In this document: piece after piece, positions 25,596-33,815 of the stretch
How positions within the stretch are numbered: the stretch's first letter is position 1
How the letters are laid out: each line of letters starts with the position of its first letter
Assembly (NCBI GenBank): GCA_903847405.1
Contig: CAINDP010000202.1
Location: 1-59,209, forward strand
Direction: 5' to 3'
DNA: 59,209 nucleotides
Source: an uncultured Myxococcales bacterium
Lineage (GTDB): Bacteria > Myxococcota_A > UBA9042 > DTJE01
Notes under the pieces: model-generated
What the model was told of the DNA's origin: nothing
The model's input: only the letters and a program-made list of their open reading frames with translations
Databases searched by the model: none
Position numbers and translations under genes: made by a program

Positions 25596-26178
25596 TGCGC
25601 CGATGCTGTCCCTGAAGGATCTGGAGGACTTCCTGGACGCGGTGGACCGCGCCTTGGGGCCGCCTATCGATCTGGTCCTGGTGGGCGGAACCGCGGTCCA
25701 ACTGCTGTGCCGGGATCCGGATCGGCGTACGCGGGACATCGACACCCTGTCCACCGACACGATCCCGGTCCTGGTCCAGATCGCGGCGACCCATCTCCAA
25801 CCGATCGATATCAACGATCGTGCCGCCCTCTTCGAGTCGTACCTGCCCGACGATTGGCAGGACCGGGTCCGCCTGGTGTTCGATGGCCCGCGAAAGCGGC
25901 TGCGGGTCGTTGTCCCCTGCCCCGAGGATCTGGCCATCATGAAGGTCTTCCGGATGGGCCCGAAGGACGAGGATGACCTCCTCAAGCTGGCCTCCCTGCC
26001 CGGATTCGACCGTGAGGGTTTCCGGGACCGCTTCCTCCGGCTCCTCCCCGTCGCCATCGGGCCCGAGCGACGCCACGCCCAATTCTTCGCTGAGGCATGG
26101 AACGGGCTCTTCCCGGACGAACTGCCCCTGGACATCGACGACGTCCTGAAGGCCGCGGGTGCGGTTCGATCGGCGTGA
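25582..26178 (+). CDS. DUF6036-like nucleotidyltransferase (possible toxin)
   Basis: 198 residues from a TTG at 25582 with AGGAGG 4 bp upstream; an ATG at 25603 is an alternative. VLVGGTAVQLL at about 33-43 and RRTRDIDTLS at about 49-58 match the GG..A..L / R.T.DID pattern of nucleotidyltransferases related to AbiEii, MNT-type and DUF6036 proteins. EDLAIMKVFRMGPKDEDDL in the C-terminal half matches the conserved Lys and acidic segment of that group. Such enzymes transfer nucleotides to tRNA or protein targets. Coupling to the Xre gene suggests a toxin-antitoxin or defence pair; this is an inference. Confidence 0.68.
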   Translation: MARSDAPMLSLKDLEDFLDAVDRALGPPIDLVLVGGTAVQLLCRDPDRRTRDIDTLSTDTIPVLVQIAATHLQPIDINDRAALFESYLPDDWQDRVRLVFDGPRKRLRVVVPCPEDLAIMKVFRMGPKDEDDLLKLASLPGFDREGFRDRFLRLLPVAIGPERRHAQFFAEAWNGLFPDELPLDIDDVLKAAGAVRSA

Positions 26179-26310
26179 ATCCTTCCGTGCCTATGGGTTG
26201 TCTACGGGAGCGGCGGCAGGACGGCAACGGGCGTGCCCAGGTCGTCGATGCGGGCGGCGCGGATCTCGTCGAAGGCCACGCTGCAAACCCAGTCGCCCAT
26301 GAACACCAAC

Positions 26311-26439
26311 CGGGTACGGTTCAGGTACGGTTTGCCCGTCCAGGCGGGCATTTTCCAGCCCAACGGGCTCTTCCCGGCGCTGCAATATCAGATAGTTGTA
26401 TGATTCCGCAGGCTATGGCCCATATTCCCAGGCTGTAGG
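26311..26439. repeat. 129-bp direct repeat, left copy (flanks cassette A)
   Basis: Matches 32788-32916 with about 8 mismatches in 129 bases and no gaps. It begins with a doubled GGTACGGTT motif, contains a GCCCG/CGGGC hairpin, and ends with TTCCCAGGCTGTAGG, nearly the tRNA-Gly anticodon segment TTCCCAAGCTGTAGG. The 130 bp between the nucleotidyltransferase stop and this repeat show no gene. Confidence 0.9.
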
Positions 26440-26575
26440 GCAACCCGTCATCGGCCTCCGGCCGTTCCGCCCAAGGGAATCCGACCCGGCAACGGTCTTT
26501 CGACGTCACCACGACGAACTTGAAACGATCGCGTACTCGGCTGCGACCTACAATCGGGACCGCTGGGGGGGGAGC

Positions 26576-27613
26576 GTGTCGACGATAGGGGCAGGGGGCC
26601 GTTGGACCCTGGTGGTTTTGGTGCTGCTGGTGCTGACGGCGGCACCGCCCGCCTCAGCCGCGTTCCTGTGCATCGTCCGGGTCGCGCCGGTGCCGGGTCT
26701 CGAGCCGGGAGTCCTGGATTCGGCCCTGGCGCTGGAGCGCCGGAAGTGGGACCTGGCGTTCGACCAGGTGGAGTCGGCGAATCTCGAGGCCTGTCCGGCG
26801 GCCCTGACCGGCGAGCCGAGGACCGTCCTGGTGATCGGACCCGGCGCCACCGGCCGGCTGCTGGATGCATCGGGGACGCCTCGCTTCGTGGATCTCGAGA
26901 CGACCGCACCCGGGGAACGCGCGTCCGAACTGGCCCGCTTCACGCTGGCGCTGATGCCGTCCCCCCGCACCGCGTCGCCGACCGCCCTGGTCCCCGGCCC
27001 GGTCCCCGGGCACTCCCGCATCCCGGCCGAGGCCACCATGCCACCGCCGCGCGCGGCCCTGAGCGGCTATGTCGAGGCCGGCGGGTGGTACGCCTGGCAA
27101 CGCGAGCCCCGCATCCATGCCGCTGGGCTGTCGATCGAGACCGGCGTCGCGGCGTTCGACGAGCGGCTGCTGGCGGGCCTCCGAGTCGGGTACCAGACTC
27201 CCGCGGACATCGCGGGGGGCGGCAGCCGCGTGCAGGCGGTGCCCGTGACGGTCGTGGTCCACGGCGGCTTCCGGTGGACGGCCGCGCTCCTGCGCCTGGT
27301 CCTGGAGGCCGGCCTGGAGTGGCGGCGCATCGAGGTCGAGCCCTCCGCGTGGGCGGGAAGCGTGTCGGATCGGTCCCTGGCCGGGGTCCTGGGCGGCGAG
27401 GTGGAGGCGGTGTTCCCGGTCTCCGAGAACCTGCGGATCGGAGTGGCCGTCACGGCGCGGGGATACGTGGGCGGACCGTCCCTGGCGTGGAACGGCGAGC
27501 AGGTGTACCGCGCCCCGTCCCTCGCGGTCGGGGCGGCGGTGCGGCTTGGCGGGGTCTTCCCGTCGCGACGTGCGGGAGAACCTGCGGGAAGGGGCGATGG
27601 ACGCGGACGTTGA
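26576..27613 (+). CDS. Cassette A protein 1: secreted protein with predicted beta-barrel half
   Basis: 345 residues from a GTG at 26576 with GGGGGGGAG directly upstream. The Sec signal peptide ends PPASA. Residues 30-130 form a small globular domain (FLCIVR, PGLEPG, LERRKWDLAF, VLVIGPG) shared with cassette B protein 1 (LEQRKWGIAF, ALVVGPG). After a Pro-rich linker, residues 160-330 alternate polar and apolar residues in strands (GYVEAGGWYAWQ, AGLRVGYQ, GVAVTARGYVGG), suggesting an outer-membrane barrel. No named family is recognised. Its 3' end overlaps the sigma-factor gene by 17 bp. The place of the gene suggests it is the surface sensor for the following sigma/anti-sigma pair. Confidence 0.7.
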   Translation: MSTIGAGGRWTLVVLVLLVLTAAPPASAAFLCIVRVAPVPGLEPGVLDSALALERRKWDLAFDQVESANLEACPAALTGEPRTVLVIGPGATGRLLDASGTPRFVDLETTAPGERASELARFTLALMPSPRTASPTALVPGPVPGHSRIPAEATMPPPRAALSGYVEAGGWYAWQREPRIHAAGLSIETGVAAFDERLLAGLRVGYQTPADIAGGGSRVQAVPVTVVVHGGFRWTAALLRLVLEAGLEWRRIEVEPSAWAGSVSDRSLAGVLGGEVEAVFPVSENLRIGVAVTARGYVGGPSLAWNGEQVYRAPSLAVGAAVRLGGVFPSRRAGEPAGRGDGRGR

Positions 27614-28190
27614 GGTGATCGCACGCTGCCGACGCGGAGATCCGGCCGCCTGGATCGAGCTGTACCGACGCCATGCGCCCACCGTGGCCCGCTTCCTGCG
27701 TCGGCTGGCCGGCTCGTCGGCCGACGTGGACGACCTCGTCCAGCAGGTCTTCGTCGAACTGGTGGCGTCCCTGGACCGGTTCCGCGGCGACGCGCGGTTC
27801 ACCACCTGGCTGTATGGGATCGCGTCGCACGTCGCGGGCAGCCACCTGCGCGGCGAGTCCCTGTGGCGCCGGCACAAGCAGGAGTATGCGGAGTGGTGCG
27901 CCCCCGACGGCGGCGCGGGTTCGGACCCCGCGGCCGTCGCACAGGCGCGCGCGATGCTGGCGTGCACCGGCCGGGCCGTCGGCGCGCTGCGCTTCGAGCA
28001 TCGCGTCGTGTGGATCCTGCACGAGATGGAAGGGCTGGGGGGCGAGGGGATCGCGGCCGCCCTCGGCATCCCCGCGGCCACCGCCCGAGTGCGGCTGTTC
28101 CGAGCGCGCCGCGAGGTGGTGGATGCGCTCGTACGCGAGGGGTTCGCCGCGGACCTGGGAAGGAGGTTCGAATGCGCTGCGAACGACTGA
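27597..28190 (+). CDS. Cassette A protein 2: ECF RNA polymerase sigma factor
   Basis: 197 residues from the ATG at 27597 (GGAAGGGG upstream). Sigma2 region: HAPTVARFLRRL, then DVDDLVQQVFVEL and RFTTWLYGIA, the ECF hallmarks. Sigma4 region: GEGIAAALGIPAATARVRLFRARREV. There is no sigma3. It directs RNA polymerase to unknown promoters and should be held by the anti-sigma protein encoded next. Translation overlaps both neighbours (17 and 19 bp). The paralogue in cassette B shares the same length and motif order. Confidence 0.9.
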   Translation: MDADVEVIARCRRGDPAAWIELYRRHAPTVARFLRRLAGSSADVDDLVQQVFVELVASLDRFRGDARFTTWLYGIASHVAGSHLRGESLWRRHKQEYAEWCAPDGGAGSDPAAVAQARAMLACTGRAVGALRFEHRVVWILHEMEGLGGEGIAAALGIPAATARVRLFRARREVVDALVREGFAADLGRRFECAAND

Positions 28191-29803
28191 CGGTGTGGCT
28201 CGACGGCTGGGACGCGGAGTCGCCCCTGTCCCCGGAGTTCGTCGCGCACCTCGAGACCTGCGACTCCTGCCGGGGGGCCATGCGGGCCTACCGGGACGCC
28301 CTCTCCCTGGCGACGCGAGCGACCGCGCAGACGGCGATCCCCCTGCCGCCCCGGGCCGGAACGCTGGACGCGCGCCTTCGCAGCCGGTTGCGGCGCCGCG
28401 CCATCCGCCGCTGGGCCCCGGCCGTCCTCCTTCCCGCCGCGGCCCTCCTGGCCGTGGCGCTGCGGGTCGCGTGGCCGGGTGCCCCCGTGACCGACGGAAT
28501 CGGGGTCAACGGCCCCCCGGCGGCTGCCGATCCCGCAAGGTCCGGCGCCACCCTCGCCGTTCGGCCCGGCCAGACGGTCTTGTCGGGGACCGAGGGAGCG
28601 GTCGTGGCCGACCCCCGGACGGGGCGGATCGCCCTGGGGCCCGAGACGCGCCTCACGTTCGACGCCTGGAGTCCGGAGGCCACCGCGCTCCGCCTGGAGA
28701 CGGGCGTCGTGCAGGCCGAGGTCGAGCATCGCGCGCCGGGGGAGAGGTTCGAGGTCCGCACGCCATACGTCGTCGTTCGGGTCACGGGGACCCGCTTCGA
28801 GGTGACGCACCGCCCGGGCCTCGATTCCGTGGTGACGGTCCAGGAAGGCGAGGTGGAGGTCGACCGGCCGTCGGGGGAACTGCTCGCCCGGCTTCCGGCC
28901 GGGGGCACGATCCGGGTCGAGAGGCCGAGCTCCGCCCTCGAACCGCCGGTCCCGGCCGAGTCCCCCGCGACCCGGCAGGCCGAGTCCGGGTCTCGCACGC
29001 CGGAAGACGCGGTCGCGCGGGTCCGCCTCCCGTCGCCGGCGACCCCTCTCGCGACGGCGCGAACAGGTCCCGCACCCCGACCCGGCCCGCCGCATCCTCC
29101 CGGAACCGAGGACCTGCTGGCCCGAGTCCGCGCGCTGGCCGCCGACGGCCGCACGGACGAGGCGCTGGCGCTGCTGTCCCTCCGCGACGACCAACCGGAG
29201 GGCCGGGAGCGGCTGCTGGCCGCCCTGGGTGATGCGCTCTGGGTCGCCGGCCGACCGGAGGAGGCCCGGGCGACATACGAACGGGCCCTCGTGCTCTGGA
29301 GCAAGGCCCCCCCGGAGGGCCTCTTCCTGGACCTCGCGATCCTGGTGGGCCAGCGGATGGACCGGCCCATCGAGGCGGGGTCCGTCTGGCGTCGATACCT
29401 GGAGGCCTGGCCCTCGGGCCGGTACGCCGGCCGCGCGCTGCGCGACCTGGCCGCCATCGAGGACACGGCCGGTCGCCCGGACGCCGCCCGCGACCTCCGC
29501 CGTCGGCTCCTGACGGTTGCCCCCCACTCGCCCGAGGCCGCGTCCGCTTTCGCCCGCCTGGGACGGGACCTGCTGGAGGGGCCCGACCTCGACGCCGCCG
29601 CCCGCTGGTTCGCGGCCCGCCTGGACGACCCCGATCGCCTGGTTGCCGAGGCGGCGCTGGTCGGGCTGATGAGGGTGCGCCTGGCCCAGGACCGCCCGCG
29701 CGAGGTCCGGTCCCTGGCGTCCGAGTATGAGCGCCGGTTCCGGGCCGGGACCCGCCGGGACGAGGTCCGTCGCGTCCTCGATGCAGTCCCCCCGTCCCCG
29801 TGA
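28172..29803 (+). CDS. Cassette A protein 3: zinc-finger/TM/FecR/TPR anti-sigma regulator
   Basis: 543 residues. AGGAGG lies 5 bp before the ATG. Order of parts: N-terminal anti-sigma zinc finger HLETCDSC (HxxxCxxC) at about 26-33, one transmembrane helix near 70-95, then a periplasmic FecR domain at about 125-255 (TEGAVVADPRTGRIALG, VVVRVTGTRFEV, VQEGEVEV). A Pro-rich linker is followed by TPR-like helices from about 320 to the end (DALWVAGRPEEARATYERAL). Classical FecR proteins end after the FecR domain and interact with a TonB receptor; here the output face is replaced by TPRs. It probably binds the sigma factor in the cytoplasm and senses a surface signal. Confidence 0.82.
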   Translation: MRCERLTVWLDGWDAESPLSPEFVAHLETCDSCRGAMRAYRDALSLATRATAQTAIPLPPRAGTLDARLRSRLRRRAIRRWAPAVLLPAAALLAVALRVAWPGAPVTDGIGVNGPPAAADPARSGATLAVRPGQTVLSGTEGAVVADPRTGRIALGPETRLTFDAWSPEATALRLETGVVQAEVEHRAPGERFEVRTPYVVVRVTGTRFEVTHRPGLDSVVTVQEGEVEVDRPSGELLARLPAGGTIRVERPSSALEPPVPAESPATRQAESGSRTPEDAVARVRLPSPATPLATARTGPAPRPGPPHPPGTEDLLARVRALAADGRTDEALALLSLRDDQPEGRERLLAALGDALWVAGRPEEARATYERALVLWSKAPPEGLFLDLAILVGQRMDRPIEAGSVWRRYLEAWPSGRYAGRALRDLAAIEDTAGRPDAARDLRRRLLTVAPHSPEAASAFARLGRDLLEGPDLDAAARWFAARLDDPDRLVAEAALVGLMRVRLAQDRPREVRSLASEYERRFRAGTRRDEVRRVLDAVPPSP

Positions 29804-29869
29804 TCGAGGGGGATGAAACGGAATCGCCCCGGGTCGCTACCTACGGGGCAGGTTAAAACGGAGGCGGCC

Positions 29870-32146
29870 ATGAGCCGTGCATTGCGGACCGGGTTCCGGG
29901 CGTGGATGTGGGTCGGACTCGCGGGGTTCCTCGCGTGCGCCGGCGGGACGAAAGAACTGAATCCCAAGGGGGGGCTTGAGTCGAGCCCCCTCTCCCTGGC
30001 GGACGTCGCGACGCTGGGGGGAGACGCGTTCACGCTGTGCGACGACGGCGAGGCGGACCTGGACTTCGATCGGGCCGGCCGGGTGTACGCGTTCCCGGTG
30101 ATCCTGGAAACCGGGAAGACGGTGGTCGTCGAGACCGCCGGAACCGGTGACCTCGACACGGTCGTGGCGCTGTACGGCCCGTTCCCGCAGGGGAGCGTGG
30201 CGGCACTGATCCCCGTGGTGGCGGACGACGACGGCGGCTCGGGGACGGCCTCGCGCCTCTCCTGGACCGTCAAGGAAGCGGGCTTGTACGTTGTCGTCGC
30301 CACGACCTGGAAGGGCCAGGGGCTCGGGACGGCCCAGCTACAGGTGCGGGTGGACGGGACGCCCGGCTGCCAGGCCGTGCCGTGCGTCGGAAGCCAGTGC
30401 GGGTCTGATGCGGACGCCATCGACGTCCCCTCGGTGGACGGCGTGACGGACAGCGAGGGGACCCACGAGCCCTACCTGTTCCGGCTCGTGGCGCTGGACG
30501 ACCCTCACCAGGTGCAACCGAACGTTGCGGTCCCGCTGCAGGTGCAGCTGATCTCGCCCACCGGGGCCGAGCGGCCGGCCGGCACGGCGATCCGGTTCGA
30601 GATCCTGCCCGTGACCGAACTGGATGGCCACACCGTCGAAGGGACCGGGCACCTCTCGGACTCCCGGGTGGAGCCGGACTCGGATGGGATCGCCCAGGTG
30701 TCGTTCACGGTCCAGGACGGCCGCGAATTTGAGATCCAGGTGACGGCGGAGTCCGGCGAGGGAACTCTCGCGGACCCCATCGTGCTCCACCTGAGGGTCG
30801 GGAACGGGTGCTTCACCGTCCGGTTCCTGCAGGCCGACCCCCCCGCGCCCGCCGCGCTCGGGGACGTGAGGGTGCTGGCGTTCCGCGGCGTCTTGTGCAA
30901 GGACCTCGAGCACGGCGCCCTCCCGGAACCCTACTTCGCGTCGGAGCCCACCAGCGTGTCCGGCGACGGGCTCCGGTTCGACGACCTGCCCCCGAACGCC
31001 ACCTTCGCGGTGGTGGCCGTCGACGCCACCGCCTCGGGATGCCCGGTGCTGAGGGGCTGCACCCTGGCCCTCGCGGCGGATGTCGACGCGAGCGAGTGCA
31101 TGGAAGCGCGCCTGAACATGACGGCGGTGCCCGGGACGGTCACGGGCACGTACGACGCGGTCGATCAGCTCTATGTCCCGCTGCCGCTCGACTGCTCGAC
31201 GCTGACATGCTCCCCGTGGGAGCTGTCCGTCAGCAGTCGCGCCTGCTGCACGCAGAACGAGATCAGGAAGCTCTTCAGCACGCCGGAGACCACGATCACG
31301 GACCGGATCGTCGAGTCCGCACGGCACTGGCCCGAGTCGATCCTGACGGACGACAAGGTTCCGCTGTTCCGGGACGCGGTGAGCCAGGCCGTGACGTCGT
31401 GCCTGGTCGAGAACGCCCCTTCGTGGGTGGCCGCGTTCGGGTCGCCGTCGTTCTCCCCCCTGGACATCGCGGTCACGGTGGAGGCGGATTCCACGATCGA
31501 GATCGTGCGGCAGTCCTCGGACGAGAATCTGCAGATGGTCCGCAAGTGGAACAGCCTGACCCTGTTCCGCGAGTCCGGGTACACCCCCCAGGACGGGACC
31601 GGTCCGATCCCGATGCCCCTCGCCGACATGCAGGACCCGGACGCGCCGATCCTCGGGGAGTCCGTCCTGTCGTTGCGCAACGACTGGGACGGGCTGCACC
31701 TTCCCCAGGTGCCCGCGCAGCCGCTGCTGGAGTGGGGTCGCCTGGCCCGGTACGTCATGGACCGGAGGATCGCTGAGGTGACGGGCGGCGGACCGTGGCT
31801 GTCCACGGCTGCCGATGCGGGCCAGATCTGGATCGACTGCAACTGCCTCTCCGACGCGGTGATGCCGACCTTCTCGGCACAGGGCGGCACCCTGGGGCAG
31901 TTCCTGGGGCCGTGCGAGGAGGCCCGGAAGTCCCTGATCGCGCCCGTACGGGATGCCATGATTTCCATGGACAGGACCGATCCGGCGAGGATCTGGGGGA
32001 CCCTGTACGCCGCCGATGACCAGTGCGACCAGGTCTCGGACAGCATCTCGGGGCGCCTGATCGGGCAGTTCGGCGCACCGGACCAGTCGATGTTCACGGC
32101 GGACTTCCAAGCGGTCCGGACGGACTCGTCAACCCAGGGCGACTGA
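29870..32146 (+). CDS. Cassette A protein 4: large lipoprotein
   Basis: 758 residues from the ATG at 29870 with GGAGG upstream. The signal ends GFLACAGG, a plausible lipobox at LAC. Residues 40-160 resemble a pre-peptidase C-terminal (PPC-like) beta sandwich (LDTVVALYGP, LSWTVKEAGLYVVVATTW). Ig-like strands follow to about 300, then a Cys-rich region with the VTGTYDAVDQLYVPL motif also present in cassette B protein 4 as IVGSYDMTTTLDM. The C-terminal 300 residues are largely helical. No named function is known. As the last cassette gene it could be the regulated product or the surface ligand-binding part. Confidence 0.7.
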   Translation: MSRALRTGFRAWMWVGLAGFLACAGGTKELNPKGGLESSPLSLADVATLGGDAFTLCDDGEADLDFDRAGRVYAFPVILETGKTVVVETAGTGDLDTVVALYGPFPQGSVAALIPVVADDDGGSGTASRLSWTVKEAGLYVVVATTWKGQGLGTAQLQVRVDGTPGCQAVPCVGSQCGSDADAIDVPSVDGVTDSEGTHEPYLFRLVALDDPHQVQPNVAVPLQVQLISPTGAERPAGTAIRFEILPVTELDGHTVEGTGHLSDSRVEPDSDGIAQVSFTVQDGREFEIQVTAESGEGTLADPIVLHLRVGNGCFTVRFLQADPPAPAALGDVRVLAFRGVLCKDLEHGALPEPYFASEPTSVSGDGLRFDDLPPNATFAVVAVDATASGCPVLRGCTLALAADVDASECMEARLNMTAVPGTVTGTYDAVDQLYVPLPLDCSTLTCSPWELSVSSRACCTQNEIRKLFSTPETTITDRIVESARHWPESILTDDKVPLFRDAVSQAVTSCLVENAPSWVAAFGSPSFSPLDIAVTVEADSTIEIVRQSSDENLQMVRKWNSLTLFRESGYTPQDGTGPIPMPLADMQDPDAPILGESVLSLRNDWDGLHLPQVPAQPLLEWGRLARYVMDRRIAEVTGGGPWLSTAADAGQIWIDCNCLSDAVMPTFSAQGGTLGQFLGPCEEARKSLIAPVRDAMISMDRTDPARIWGTLYAADDQCDQVSDSISGRLIGQFGAPDQSMFTADFQAVRTDSSTQGD

Positions 32147-32147
32147 T

Positions 32148-32560
32148 CGCCGGCCGTACTGGACACGATCCCGGCGCCGCCCCGGGCCCACAAATTCCAG
32201 CACCTGCCTGTACGCCAAGTCGAGGTGCTCGCCCACACGGGCGGCAGCCGCAGCCTTCGAGCCTCGAACCTTCTTGCGTACTGCGAGGGCGGTCGGCGTC
32301 CACAAGGGGCCTACGAAGTCCGGCACGTAGTGCTTCGCGACCGCCTGGACCACGACACCGTCGGATTCTGCGCGGGCAGCCGGGTCAAGCGGGTTCCTTC
32401 CCCACTCCCTTCCACACGGCTGATCAGGTTCTCGGACTCCACGTCCGGAACCGGTTGGGTTTCCTTTTCGCGTCCGAGTTCCGGCACCCGGAAGCGCATG
32501 TTCTGGCAATGGGCCACGATGCGGGCGAACTTGACGAGGCTGCTCGACACCTCGTCCATC
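32148..32560 (-). pseudogene. Decayed reverse-strand ORF after cassette A
   Basis: Two reverse-strand stretches read as coherent protein but in different frames. One, about 32400-32560, contains KFARIVAHCQNMRFRVP and VPDVESENLISRVEG. The other, about 32150-32390, contains AKHYVPDFVGPLWTP and a KAAAAARVGEHLD segment. A single frameshift near 32395 would join them. No family is recognised. The region is otherwise intergenic and borders a dispersed repeat. Confidence 0.4.
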
Positions 32561-32654
32561 GGGTCCTCGGCAACGCCCCCTTTTCTTCCGCCCCCGCCTT
32601 TCCTCCTGCGGGCGCAGGGGCTCATCGCGTGTTTCCTTCCTCTGCATGACCCAC

Positions 32655-32785
32655 CTGCTGGAACTGCTGGAGCAGAAGTTGAAGAACCTGACCGCCGATG
32701 CCGCCCAGGAACCTTTGCACGTCGCGATGGACCACGCCGCGTGACCACCCTCGCCTGCCCGTTCAGAAGGCGATCGCGGGTACGG
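32655..32785. repeat. Dispersed repeat, copy 1 (after cassette A)
   Basis: CTGCTGGAACTGCTGGAGCA begins a block also found at 39188 after cassette B. It encodes in the plus direction a short open tail ending PLHV-x-MDHAA-stop. The last 55 bases (GGACCACGCCGC...CCCGTTCAGAAGG...ATCGCGGG) occur a third time at 43769. It probably represents the end of a lost mobile or accessory gene. Confidence 0.7.
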
Positions 32786-32787
32786 AC

Positions 32788-32916
32788 CGGGTACGGTTCA
32801 GGTACGGTTCGCCCGTCCAGGCGGGCTTTTTCCAGCCCAGCAGGCTCTTCCCGGCGCTGCAATATCAGATAGTTGTATGATTCCGCAGACTACGGGCCAT
32901 ATTCCCAAGCTGTAGG
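32788..32916. repeat. 129-bp direct repeat, right copy
   Basis: Partner of 26311-26439. Here the terminal TTCCCAAGCTGTAGG is identical to tRNA-Gly and runs without a break into the duplicated 3' half of the tRNA. Confidence 0.9.
32811..32831 (+). terminator. Weak terminator-like hairpin inside the 129-bp repeat
   Basis: GCCCG, a six-base loop TCCAGG, then CGGGC followed by TTTTT. The left copy has the same stem but only TTTT interrupted by an A. The stem of five pairs is short. Confidence 0.4.
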
Positions 32917-32926
32917 TCGCGGGTTC

Positions 32927-32986
32927 CAGACGCTGCGGGCTTCGCCCTACGCGTTGCAGACGCTGCGGGCTTCGCCCTACGCGTTC
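32927..32986. repeat. Two tandem 30-bp palindromic units
   Basis: The two units are identical except for the final base. Each contains GGGCTTCGCCC (a 4-bp stem with a TTC loop) inside outer CGC/GCG arms, a REP-like small palindrome. Confidence 0.9.
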
Positions 32987-33009
32987 GACTCCCGTTTCCC
33001 GCTCCAACG

Positions 33010-33036
33010 AAAGCCCCGGTGACGCCGGGGCTTTTT
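33010..33036 (+). terminator. Second copy of the tRNA-Gly terminator
   Basis: AAAGCCCCGG-TGACG-CCGGGGCTTTTT, identical to the hairpin at 24786-24812. Confidence 0.85.
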
Positions 33037-33084
33037 CGTATCTGCGTACCCCCTCCATCAACGTCGGGTCACACCATTGGATCA

Positions 33085-33219
33085 AGCGAGATCTGCGCCC
33101 GGGCGGACCTGGACACGAAACACCAGACCCTGGAGCGCGCCGGCACATCGACCATTACCTTCGCGCTGGAGTCCTGGCAGGAGGACGAGAGCCTGATCGA
33201 ATGGCTTCGAGCCCTTTAG
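33085..33219 (+). pseudogene. Remnant resembling a tyrosine-recombinase C-terminus
   Basis: The last 40 codons read ARADLDTKHQTLERA and end SWQEDESLIEWLRAL-stop. This matches the common tail of integrases of the ADLxxKxxALEK...W.PDxSLLxWLxxL type that follows the catalytic tyrosine. No upstream catalytic domain is present. Its position just after the tRNA-derived repeat supports, but does not prove, an integrase origin. Confidence 0.45.
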
Positions 33220-33228
33220 AGTTCGAGG

Positions 33229-33597
33229 CTAATCGATGCATTCAGCAGAAAGGCATCGCTCATCGATGCAGAGGAGGCAGTAGCAGCCCTGGGGACCACT
33301 GGGATCGGGCTTCCGGGTGCAGCCGGAATTGCCGCCGCACTGGGCAACCGAATAGGACGGGTCCAATGCCAGGAAGTCCCTGCAGACATCGGAATGAGCG
33401 CGACAACATGCCCGCGTCGCCTCGTTCGGGAAACCTTCGAGAGCGTCATCCGGTTGAGTATCTGCTCCAGCAAGGTCGTCCTTGGCGCCCAGGCCGGACG
33501 AGCAGGCAACCACGACGGCAAGGAGTGGCCCGGCAAGGATCACGCCGAAGCCCGTTCCTGCCGGCGGCAGAGGGAAAGACCCGTTGAACATTGCCAC
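33229..33597 (-). CDS. Small Cys-rich lipoprotein between the cassettes
   Basis: 122 residues. The start is the GTG at 33597 or the ATG at 33591; no good Shine-Dalgarno is seen. A hydrophobic signal ends AVVVAC, a good lipobox. The mature part has about ten cysteines in motifs RACCRAH, VCRDF, QCGGNSGC, GCYCLLC and a C-terminal CLSAECID. No family is recognised. It is divergent from cassette B protein 1 with a 218-bp gap that shows no other gene. Confidence 0.65.
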   Translation of the reverse strand: MAMFNGSFPLPPAGTGFGVILAGPLLAVVVACSSGLGAKDDLAGADTQPDDALEGFPNEATRACCRAHSDVCRDFLALDPSYSVAQCGGNSGCTRKPDPSGPQGCYCLLCIDERCLSAECID

Positions 33598-33815
33598 ACC
33601 ACCGCCGTTTGACAGTGTTCATCGTACGAAACGGGAGGGGGGGATTCAAGCGCTTCGTCCGCACGAATGAAGCCCTCTCCCGGCGGAACGAGCATCACGC
33701 CGGACTCCGACAGATGCCCCGCCAGGAGCAGTCCGCGATTGCACCCCCCGATGAAACGATCCACGCTGATCCGGCAAATCACGCTGCGAAGAGTTGCGCG
33801 GGGGATTCCGGGACC

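Larger units (their letters stand above)
32902..33083 (+). pseudogene. Duplicated 3' half of tRNA-Gly with an insertion in the T-arm (att-like)
   Basis: 32902-32925 repeats the anticodon-to-T-stem part of the tRNA. The T-arm is then split by a 60-bp insertion made of two 30-bp units (32927-32956 and 32957-32986: CAGACGCTGCGGGC, TTCGCCCTACGCGTT and one variable base). The rest of the T-arm, acceptor strand and CCA follow (32987-33006). The terminator copy is at 33010-33036, and about 45 further bases still resemble the sequence after the intact tRNA. It lacks the tRNA 5' half and cannot make a tRNA. Confidence 0.85.

Noticed and set aside
26654-29527. 957-codon minus-strand frame across cassette A
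   Set aside because: Antisense of the secreted protein, sigma factor and FecR genes; no recognisable domain or start.
32927-32986. CRISPR array
   Set aside because: Only two directly abutting 30-bp units with no spacers; no cas genes in the window.
32902-33006. Second functional tRNA-Gly
   Set aside because: It lacks the acceptor 5' strand, D-arm and half the anticodon stem, and its T-arm is interrupted by 60 bp.
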